Of a stretch of DNA of 64,000 nucleotides, positions 56,741 through 64,000 are shown piece by piece; position 1 is the stretch's first letter, and each line of letters starts with the position of its first letter. The position numbers and the translations under genes were made by a program. The notes under the pieces are model-generated. The model made no database searches. It saw only the letters and a list, made by a program, of their open reading frames with translations, and was not told the DNA's origin. Source of the stretch: Bacteroidia bacterium (GTDB lineage Bacteria; Bacteroidota; Bacteroidia; Cytophagales; JAAEPT01); assembly GCA_030431525.1 (NCBI GenBank), contig JAUIJC010000015.1, positions 1 through 64,000 of the forward strand, written 5' to 3'.

Positions 56741-57148
56741 TCAAAAGGGAAGGTCGTTTTCTTCTTCCTTGAAATCCAAGGGGTCAATGGGCTTATTGCT
56801 GTCTTTTTGTTGTTTTTGGACTCCTCCCAAGAAGGTTAGTTCCTTGCCTACAATTTCAACATAAGACCGCTCGACGCCTTGTTTGTCCTCATAGGTCCGT
56901 CCTCGAAGTGTGCCCTCCAAATAGATTTTGTCCCCTTTATGAAGATGCTTTTCAGCGATTTCGGCCAAGTTTCTCCACAGCACAATGCGGTGCCATTCGG
57001 TGTGAGAACGCTTTTCGCCAGTTTTCTTGTCGGTAAAGGTTTCGGAAGTGGCGATGCTGAAACGCGCCATTTTCATTCCTGACTCCAAGGTCCTAATCTC
57101 AGGATCTTGTCCAAGGTTGCCGATGAGGATGACTTTATTGACCGACAT
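56741..57148 (-). CDS. ssb: Single-stranded DNA-binding protein
   Basis: VNKVILIGNLGQDPEIRTLESG, RIVLWRNLAEIAEKHLHKGDKIYLEGTLRGRTYEDKQG, acidic tail DLPF. Confidence 0.97.
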   Translation of the reverse strand: MSVNKVILIGNLGQDPEIRTLESGMKMARFSIATSETFTDKKTGEKRSHTEWHRIVLWRNLAEIAEKHLHKGDKIYLEGTLRGRTYEDKQGVERSYVEIVGKELTFLGGVQKQQKDSNKPIDPLDFKEEENDLPF

Positions 57149-57246
57149 AGTGTGGGGTGTTTATCGAAGCTTGTCTTCTGTTGAACCAATGTATTGGCCC
57201 AAGAAGGGAATAGGGGCGTTTTCCTCCAAACCAACGAGGAAAAATT

Positions 57247-57576
57247 ATGAAGGGCAAGTTCATGTTTACAGGGCTTGTAGTCGCCGGTGCCTTCGTTGCG
57301 ACGGTTGGTACGGCCAATGCCCAAGACGGTGGTTCGTCACAAACACCTAAGGATTCTGTCATTGTGGTGGATTCCTGTGATGTGACAATGGTTTACGGCG
57401 ATTCTGTAATTACTGGAAAAATCGTCACCAAGGATTCATCCATGACCTTGACCATGGAAAGAGAGTTGGAGTTGGATTCAATCAGGGTGGGAAATGATTC
57501 CACTGTGGCGAGACTGGATTCCCTTTCGACTATGCCAAGGTTTGAGGAGGATAGTTTGAGAATCGAGTCTGAATAG
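57247..57576 (+). CDS. Hypothetical secreted protein
   Basis: Signal peptide MKGKFMFTGLVVAGAFVATVGTANAQ. Confidence 0.6.
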   Translation: MKGKFMFTGLVVAGAFVATVGTANAQDGGSSQTPKDSVIVVDSCDVTMVYGDSVITGKIVTKDSSMTLTMERELELDSIRVGNDSTVARLDSLSTMPRFEEDSLRIESE

Positions 57577-57587
57577 AGATACATAAG

Positions 57588-57653
57588 GGACATTAGATGT
57601 TAGACTTTAGACGTTAGCCACAGTTCATTCTGAAGCTAATATCTAAAGTCTCT
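57588..57653. repeat. TAGAC-family inverted repeat, copy 5
   Basis: GGACATTAGATGTTAGACTTTAGACGTTAGC...GCTAATATCTAAAGTCTC. Confidence 0.8.
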
Positions 57654-57654
57654 T

Positions 57655-58707
57655 TTAATTCAGTTCTCCCAAAAAATTGTCAATCAGGATGGGTTTTGGT
57701 ACCTGTTCTGATTCTTTTTTTGATAAAAAGTCACCTGCTGATTCCCAGTTTCCTTCAAATGAAATCGTCCAAAAGGTAGCCCAAATGCGTTGGTGGCTGA
57801 GGATGTGTTTATAAGTTTTTGAGACGTCTTTGAAAGCTAAATGATTTTTAATCAGCTCCTTGGGGAAATCATCATGCGCCATCAGGCTTTCCAATCCTTC
57901 CAAAGGAGTTTTTGTCTCAATCAATGGGAAGTCATACAGACCTTCCCAGATGTCCTTTTTTTCACGCTTCTGCATCAAAAGCTTACCGTTTTGTTCCAAC
58001 ACCAAGTAGTTGAAATAACGGTCGCGCACTTTTACCTTCTTCTTTTTTACAGGAAGTTCCCCCTGTTTGCCATGGGCAAAAGCATAGCATTGTTCCTGAA
58101 AAGGGCAGGTTTCGCAGTCGGGATTTTTTGGGGTGCATTGCAAGGCCCCAAATTCCATAATCGCTTGATTATGCGTGGCTGGGTCCTTATCAGGCAGGAT
58201 TTCTTGGGCGATTTCTCGGAACTCTTTTTGGGCGGGACTGCTGGCGATGTCCGTGAAAACTCCAAAGATTCTGGACAGCACGCGGAAGACGTTTCCATCC
58301 ACAATTGGAACTCGCTCATTATAAGCGAATGAGGCGATGGCACCTGCGGTATAAGATCCAACTCCTTTTAATTTCAAAAGTTCGCTGTAACTGTCAGGAA
58401 ATATACTGTTGTAATTTTTTTCGATTATTTGCGCTGTTTTATGGAGGTTTCGGGCACGGCTATAGTAGCCGAGTCCCTGCCAAAGTCGGAGGACTTCCTG
58501 CTCGTCGGCTTGGGCCAAATCGGAAACCGTTGGATAGGCGTTGAGGAATTTTTTATAATACTCAAGTCCTTGGTCCACACGGGTTTGTTGAAGGATGACT
58601 TCGGACAACCAGATAGGGTATGGATTTGTGGTGTGGCGCCATGGTAGGTCGCGTTTATGGGTATCATACCACCCTGTGAGCCGGTTGCTGAATTGGTTTT
58701 TCTCCAC
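57655..58707 (-). CDS. mutY: A/G-specific adenine glycosylase
   Basis: WRHTTNPYPIWLSEVILQQTRVDQGLEYY, LKGVGSYTAGAIASFAYNERVPIVDGNVFRVLSR, CxxxxxxCxxCxxxxxC cluster. Confidence 0.97.
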   Translation of the reverse strand: MEKNQFSNRLTGWYDTHKRDLPWRHTTNPYPIWLSEVILQQTRVDQGLEYYKKFLNAYPTVSDLAQADEQEVLRLWQGLGYYSRARNLHKTAQIIEKNYNSIFPDSYSELLKLKGVGSYTAGAIASFAYNERVPIVDGNVFRVLSRIFGVFTDIASSPAQKEFREIAQEILPDKDPATHNQAIMEFGALQCTPKNPDCETCPFQEQCYAFAHGKQGELPVKKKKVKVRDRYFNYLVLEQNGKLLMQKREKKDIWEGLYDFPLIETKTPLEGLESLMAHDDFPKELIKNHLAFKDVSKTYKHILSHQRIWATFWTISFEGNWESAGDFLSKKESEQVPKPILIDNFLGELN

Positions 58708-58837
58708 GGAATTCGCTGTGTAACAATAGTTCCCGAATCTATGATTTTTTTTGTGGAATCTTTGAATATCCCCTGCCTACGTCTAATTTTGCTGAACCAA
58801 TTAACACCCTTGTGTTCAATACTAAATATATACTAAG

Positions 58838-59143
58838 GTGACTAAGGCAGAAGTTATCGCACGCATTACTGACCAAACTGGTATCGAAAAAGGAGACGTA
58901 ACTACTACGGTTGAGGCGTTTTTCGATGTGGTCAAAGAAACTTTGGCAGAAGGGGAGAACATTTACGTTCGTGGCTTCGGAAGTTTTGTGAACAAGAAAA
59001 GAGCTCGCAAAGTTGCTCGTAACATCTCCAAGAACACGGCGATGATCATCGACGAGCACTATGTGCCAAGCTTCAAGCCTTCGAAGGTTTTCGTGGAGAA
59101 GGTGAAAGAAAGTGACAAAATTGGTGAAGCTGTTGAGGCTTAA
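58838..59143 (+). CDS. HU family DNA-binding protein
   Basis: VTKAEVIARITDQTGIEKGDVTTTVEAFFDVVKETLAEGENIYVRGFGSFVNKKRARKVARNI; GTG start. Confidence 0.95.
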   Translation: MTKAEVIARITDQTGIEKGDVTTTVEAFFDVVKETLAEGENIYVRGFGSFVNKKRARKVARNISKNTAMIIDEHYVPSFKPSKVFVEKVKESDKIGEAVEA

Positions 59144-59261
59144 TTCATCAATTTTCCGTGTTGAGGTGCTGAAAAGTCAGGGTTTCTTGGCTTGAGAGGT
59201 CTTCAAGTGCTGAAACGTTGAGTTTTCAATACCCCAACACTTTACCCTTTATTTTTGACTA

Positions 59262-60107
59262 ATGAACCGTTCTCTTTTTACCAAATTGGGCTTGGCTGTG
59301 GCCGGAGGGCTTGCTGTTTGGGGATTGTTTAGCCTTCCTCGCACGGTGGTCAAGGACGAGAAGAAGGGACCGATAGTCAAACCCAACACACCACCTTCGA
59401 ATCCTGCGGATTCGGGGAGTACCGAACACATGGTTTCCCTTGAGGGGGAAGAGCAGAAAAGGGTTGATAGTTTGACCTTTGCGTATCAGGGACTTTCGGA
59501 TTCAGAGAAAAAGCTTATATTTGCGGATTCATTGGGTTCGGCGTATGCCCGTGCCATGCAGTTTGACAGCTCTGCCAAATACTATGGTGAGTTGGCCCAA
59601 ATGGCTCCCGGAAGGGCGGATGTTTGGGAAAAGGCAGGTACAAGTGCTTACCGTGCATTTCGTGTATCGCAACGCGCGACAACGCGAAAATCCTATGCCG
59701 AGCAGGCCATGGCCTACTTCGATAGCTTGCTAAATGTTCAGCCTAACCGGCCAGACATCAAAGCTAAGAAGGGGGTTCTTTTGGTTGCTGGGCAGATTGC
59801 TCCAATGCAGGGAATTGGCCTTTTGAAAGAGGCCATTGCAGAGGATCCAAACAATGTGGAGGCCCGTCTTGATTTAGGAGAATTCCAATTGACGGTGAAC
59901 AAAGTCGATCTGGCTCTTGTTTCCATTAATGAGGCCCTAAGTCGAGAACCTTCAAATGTTCGTGCATTGTTGCTGGCCATTCGCGCCAACAAGGAAGCAG
60001 GAAATACCAATGAGGCGCGTCAGCGATTGATGCAACTCAAAAACTTGTCGATTGACGATCCGTATATCAAGAGCGTCATTCAGGCAAATGAAAAAGAACT
60101 TCAATGA
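59262..60107 (+). CDS. TPR protein with N-terminal membrane anchor
   Basis: Tandem TPR helices; sits between HU and rng. Confidence 0.85.
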   Translation: MNRSLFTKLGLAVAGGLAVWGLFSLPRTVVKDEKKGPIVKPNTPPSNPADSGSTEHMVSLEGEEQKRVDSLTFAYQGLSDSEKKLIFADSLGSAYARAMQFDSSAKYYGELAQMAPGRADVWEKAGTSAYRAFRVSQRATTRKSYAEQAMAYFDSLLNVQPNRPDIKAKKGVLLVAGQIAPMQGIGLLKEAIAEDPNNVEARLDLGEFQLTVNKVDLALVSINEALSREPSNVRALLLAIRANKEAGNTNEARQRLMQLKNLSIDDPYIKSVIQANEKELQ

Positions 60108-60192
60108 CCGAACCTGAGGGAGAGCATTTCTTCGGAAACTCAACTTCTGGCAAAGTCATCAGTCAATAATTCACTATTAAACACCTAAAGCT

Positions 60193-60282
60193 ATGCCTTG
60201 CGGTAAAAAACGTAAACGTCACAAGATTTCCACGCACAAGCGTAAGAAGCGTTTGAGGAAAAACAGGCACAAGAAGAAGTAA
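60193..60282 (+). CDS. AURKAIP1/COX24 (bS22/mS38-like) small basic protein, 29 aa
   Basis: MPCGKKRKRHKISTHKRKKRLRKNRHKKK; not in ORF track because of length. Confidence 0.85.
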   Translation: MPCGKKRKRHKISTHKRKKRLRKNRHKKK

Positions 60283-60384
60283 TTAATCGCCCTTAGGGGT
60301 TGTTAATTCATCCTTAGGATACACAGTCGCTCAGGTGGCTGTGTTTCTTTTGTATTTGGCTTGTTGTAAGGAGTTGCGTACGAA

Positions 60385-60456
60385 GTACAGAGTATAGAGT
60401 ACAGAGCCATCCCAGAATTTGGGAAAGCTCCGTACTCTGTACTCAATACTCTGTAC
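60385..60456. repeat. Inverted repeat GTACAGAGTATAGAGTACAGAG...CTCCGTACTCTGTACTCAATACTCTGTAC
   Basis: Long complementary arms upstream of rng. Confidence 0.85.
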
Positions 60457-60479
60457 CCTTTCCACAAACACACTAGAGC

Positions 60480-62033
60480 TTGAGCACCGAACTGGTTATC
60501 AATTCGACCGAGAAGGAGGTGCGCATCGCACTCCTGAAGGACAGGGACTTGGTCGAGTACCATTTGGAGTCTGAAGAGGCTAAATACACGGTCGGCGACC
60601 TGTATTTAGGGGTGGTCAAGAAAGTTGTTCCAGGACTCAACGCCGCATTCATCGATGTCGGCTATGAGAAGGACGCTTTTCTCCACTATTTGGACTTAGG
60701 ACCGAATTTTAGGTCCCTGATGAAGTACACTAAAGCAGTGAACTCCGGTAAGGAGGTTCCTGCCAAGTTGAATAACTTTCAGTTCGAGCCAGAGATTGAC
60801 AAACTTGGGAAAGTAGCCCAAGTTCTCACCAAGGGTCAACAAGTGTTGGTTCAGGTGTCCAAGGAGCCTATCTCCACCAAAGGCCCACGATTGTCCTGCG
60901 AAATTTCGCTTGCCGGCAGGTACATCGTATTAGTGCCATTCTCGAACACCGTAAGTGTGTCGAGGAAAATAGCTGATGCTGAGGAGCGCAAGCGCCTTAA
61001 GCGTCTGATCACCTCCATCAAGCCTCAGAACTTTGGCGTTATCATCCGTACGGTGGCCAAAGGGCGAGAGGTCGCGGAACTCGACCGCGATTTGAGGGAT
61101 CTGTTGGAAAAGTGGGACAAGGCCCAAAAAGCCTTGAAAACCGCTAAGCCTGCCCAAAAAGTATTGGGTGAGCTGGGAAGGGCGTCCGCCTTGGTGCGTG
61201 ACATGATGAACGAATCATTCGATAGCATTGTCCTCGACAACGAGGGGCTCTACGAGGAGATTCGTTCTTACATCCAGCAAATTGCGCCGGACAAGGAAAA
61301 GATTGTACGCCTGCACAATACCAAGAACAGATTGTTCGAGGTCAAAGGCATCGAGCGACAGCTTAAATCCCTGTTTGGAAAATCAGTAAGCCTCCCAGGC
61401 GGTGGTTACCTGATTATCGAGCATACAGAGGCTCTGCACGTGATTGATGTCAACAGTGGCAACAAATCAACGCAGGAAGCCAACCAAGAGGCAACTGCCC
61501 TGAACGTCAACTTACAGACAGTTAAGGAGGTAGCCCGACAGCTCAGGCTGCGCGATATGGGCGGTATTATTGTCGTGGACTTCATTGACATGAAGAATCC
61601 CGAGAACCGCCGGAAAGTTTTTGAGGAGATGAAAAAGGAGATGGCGCAAGACAAAGCCAAATCCGTTGTTCTCCCACTTTCGAAGTTCGGCCTGATGCAA
61701 ATCACCCGTCAGCGGGTGCGTCCTGAACTCAACATCAAGACAGGCGAGGTCTGCCCAACTTGTAAGGGGACAGGAAAAATTTCGGCAAGCATTATGGTGG
61801 CTGATGCCATCGAGTCTAACGTGGATTATATATTCACGAAGCAGAACGAAGAAAGTATTACACTGGTAGTTCACCCCTACCTGTACGCCTACTTCACCCA
61901 TGGATGGTATTCCATCCGCATGAAGTGGTTCTTCCAGTACAAACGTTGGGTGAAAATTGAAAAGGACACCTCTCTGAGCTTGACAACTTTCTTCCTGAAG
62001 AATTCTCAGGGCGAGAAAGTGGAAGTTCTCTAA
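60480..62033 (+). CDS. rng: Ribonuclease E/G family protein
   Basis: LYLGVVKKVVPGLNAAFIDVGYEKDAFLHYLDL, LHVIDVNSGNK, GGIIVVDFIDM, CPTCKGTGKI; TTG start. Confidence 0.95.
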   Translation: MSTELVINSTEKEVRIALLKDRDLVEYHLESEEAKYTVGDLYLGVVKKVVPGLNAAFIDVGYEKDAFLHYLDLGPNFRSLMKYTKAVNSGKEVPAKLNNFQFEPEIDKLGKVAQVLTKGQQVLVQVSKEPISTKGPRLSCEISLAGRYIVLVPFSNTVSVSRKIADAEERKRLKRLITSIKPQNFGVIIRTVAKGREVAELDRDLRDLLEKWDKAQKALKTAKPAQKVLGELGRASALVRDMMNESFDSIVLDNEGLYEEIRSYIQQIAPDKEKIVRLHNTKNRLFEVKGIERQLKSLFGKSVSLPGGGYLIIEHTEALHVIDVNSGNKSTQEANQEATALNVNLQTVKEVARQLRLRDMGGIIVVDFIDMKNPENRRKVFEEMKKEMAQDKAKSVVLPLSKFGLMQITRQRVRPELNIKTGEVCPTCKGTGKISASIMVADAIESNVDYIFTKQNEESITLVVHPYLYAYFTHGWYSIRMKWFFQYKRWVKIEKDTSLSLTTFFLKNSQGEKVEVL

Positions 62034-62116
62034 GGAAAATCCCTCAGCAGAAGCTGGGGGATTTTTTTTGCTATTTTTTTATCCAAATTTGCCTTTACAA
62101 GATTCAATCAATCCAG

Positions 62117-63655
62117 ATGCAACAACTTCCCATTGGTCTACAGAGTTTTGAAGAAATCCGTACAGGTAATTTTTTGTACGTCGATAAAACGAAGCTTATC
62201 CATCAGTTGGTGACCGAAGGGAAGTTCTATTTCCTATCTCGTCCACGCCGATTTGGAAAGTCATTATTGTGTTCTACGCTTCAGGCGCTCTTTGAAGGGA
62301 AGAAGGACCTATTTGAAGGACTTTGGATTGAGAATCAATGGAATTGGTCGGTAACGAATCCAGTCATTTACCTGTCGTTTAATACGATAGGTTACAAAAC
62401 GGTAGGGCTTGAACAGGCCTTGCACGATTTCTTGGATGACACGGCAGAGCGTTTTGGGCTTAGTTTGAAGGATAGGGGCTATGACCAAAAGCTGATGCAA
62501 CTGATTCGATTGTTGCATGAGAAAACGGGTGAAAAGGTCGTGTTGTTGGTCGATGAATATGACAAGCCCCTTGTGGATTACCTGACGGATTTGGAGCAGG
62601 CCAAGAGGCACAGGGATATTTTCAAAGCCTTTTTCTCCGTGTTGAAAGACAGTGACGAGCACCTGCGAATGGTGTTTTTCACGGGAGTCTCAAAGTTCAG
62701 CAAGGTTTCCGTGTTTTCGGATTTGAACCACTTGGATGATTTGACCAGCGATAAGCGTTTTGCTAAGCTCGTAGGCTATTCACAAGAGGAATTGGAGCAT
62801 TTTTTCGCTGACCGCATAGATTCCTTGAGTGCGAGTCAGAATATTGGTCGAGATGCTCTTCTTGCCCAAATCAAGGAATGGTACAATGGGTATTACTGGG
62901 AAAATGGCGTTAAGCTTTATACACCGTTTTCCATCCTGTCATTTTTCGCCAAGGAGAGGTTTGGCAACTATTGGTTCTCCACGGGAACCCCTACCTTTTT
63001 GGTGGAGATGCTTCGGGACAGAGAGCTATACCGAATGGACCAAGTTGAGGCTGATGATTCTATTTATGAGAGCTTCACAATTGAATCCATTGATGTATAT
63101 GCGCTCCTGTTTCAGACAGGTTATCTGACCATCAAGGAGGTTGATGAATTCGGTTTCTATGTTTTGGGATACCCAAACAGAGAAGTTCGAGAATCATTTC
63201 TTCGTCATCTGATAGGAGGATATAGGCATACAGCCTCAAGTAGTTCCGGCCCAACCGTCGGCCATTTAACCCGTGCATTCCTTAAGAATGATATGGAGAA
63301 AGCGGTATCCATCATAAATTCCCTGTTCAAGGACATTCCAAACCAACTGTTTGAGGCGCGCAAGGAGAGCTATTACCATTCGCTTATCCATTTGGCATTC
63401 CGCTATTTGGGTTTGTTGATTGAGAGTGAGGTAAATACTTCGGACGGAAGGATGGATGCCGTAGTCTACACTCCAGAGCGCATTTTTATTTTGGAGTTTA
63501 AACTTGATAAATCGGCGGACGAGGCCGTTGACCAAATCCTTTCAAAAGGCTATGCTGAAAAGTATCGCCAAGAGGGGAAGGAATTGCTTGGCGTGGGAAT
63601 CAATTTTGATTCGCAGAAGAAGGCTGTGGGAGACTGGAAGGTGGTGGGTGTATGA
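62117..63655 (+). CDS. AAA-ATPase-like protein with C-terminal PD-(D/E)XK nuclease-like domain (DUF1703-type)
   Basis: LPIGLQSFEEIRTGNFLYVDKTKLIHQLV, FYFLSRPRRFGKSLLCSTL, GRMDAVVYTPERIFILEFKLDKSADEAVDQI. Confidence 0.92.
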   Translation: MQQLPIGLQSFEEIRTGNFLYVDKTKLIHQLVTEGKFYFLSRPRRFGKSLLCSTLQALFEGKKDLFEGLWIENQWNWSVTNPVIYLSFNTIGYKTVGLEQALHDFLDDTAERFGLSLKDRGYDQKLMQLIRLLHEKTGEKVVLLVDEYDKPLVDYLTDLEQAKRHRDIFKAFFSVLKDSDEHLRMVFFTGVSKFSKVSVFSDLNHLDDLTSDKRFAKLVGYSQEELEHFFADRIDSLSASQNIGRDALLAQIKEWYNGYYWENGVKLYTPFSILSFFAKERFGNYWFSTGTPTFLVEMLRDRELYRMDQVEADDSIYESFTIESIDVYALLFQTGYLTIKEVDEFGFYVLGYPNREVRESFLRHLIGGYRHTASSSSGPTVGHLTRAFLKNDMEKAVSIINSLFKDIPNQLFEARKESYYHSLIHLAFRYLGLLIESEVNTSDGRMDAVVYTPERIFILEFKLDKSADEAVDQILSKGYAEKYRQEGKELLGVGINFDSQKKAVGDWKVVGV

Positions 63656-64000
63656 ATCCAGTAAGAATATTCGGCTTCACGGCCATGTTTCTTTTTATGG
63701 TTTCCTTTGTGGTAAATGGTAACCAAAACCTTCAGCTTCACGACAGGTATTTGGTTTTCTCCAACAAGACTATTTTCTGGTTGCTTTCCTCCCTCTATGT
63801 TGGATTTGCTCTGATTGCCCTTCTGCTCAAATGGATAAAAAGGCCATTTGAAGGCTGGGTGTTTTGGGTGCATTATCTGATTTCAACCCTTTCGCTTGGT
63901 GCTGTTGCAATCATCTATTTTTTGGAGCCTCCATCTGGGCAAATGCTCTTGTCCTTGCTGTTTCTGTTGTTTGGGGCTGGGCAGCTGTATCTATTCTTTA
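63652..64000 (+). CDS. Hypothetical multi-TM membrane protein, truncated by window end
   Basis: ATGA overlap with upstream gene; MNPVRIFGFTAMFLFMVSFVVNGNQNLQLHDRYLVFSNKTIFWLLSSLYVG... Confidence 0.65.
   Translation, partial: MNPVRIFGFTAMFLFMVSFVVNGNQNLQLHDRYLVFSNKTIFWLLSSLYVGFALIALLLKWIKRPFEGWVFWVHYLISTLSLGAVAIIYFLEPPSGQMLLSLLFLLFGAGQLYLFF

Noticed and set aside
1-64000. Prophage, integrative element or rRNA operon
   Set aside because: No integrase, structural phage genes, conjugation genes or rRNA sequence recognised anywhere in the window.

Overview
Chromosomal window (about 64 kb) from a member of the Bacteroidota. The assignment rests on GldM/PorM, a T9SS-like C-terminal segment, and small COX24/bS22-like, DUF1987/SiaC and DUF5684-type proteins. 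About 45 protein genes are supported, plus one tRNA-Arg(CCG). The most informative structure is non-coding. A gene-free stretch at ~30.93-31.98 kb carries at least 11 matches to the DnaA-box 9-mer TTATCCAC[A/C] on both strands, an AT-rich segment and a G-tract cluster. Three parS-like palindromes (GTTYCACGTGGAAC) lie 4-6 kb away beside mnmG/ybeY, and strand composition changes from C-rich to G-rich across the region. I interpret this as the replication origin and partition region. The window also has more than a dozen long intergenic inverted repeats from several sequence families. One family (TAGACNTTAGAC..., 5 copies) flanks a YefM/YoeB-type toxin-antitoxin pair. Another (GTAGGGGCAGACC..., 2 copies) sits 11 nt upstream of the start codons of both radA and prfA. 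An IS200/RAYT-like Y1 transposase homologue whose catalytic HUH motif reads K-V-D is in the same window. Other notable content: an orphan bimodular NRPS (A-PCP-C-A-PCP-TE), an orphan gldM, a 29-aa COX24/bS22-like gene missing from the ORF track, a frameshifted lipoprotein gene, and a low-GC orphan gene with a possible toxin-like remnant. All assignments come from reading the sequence; no database search was run.
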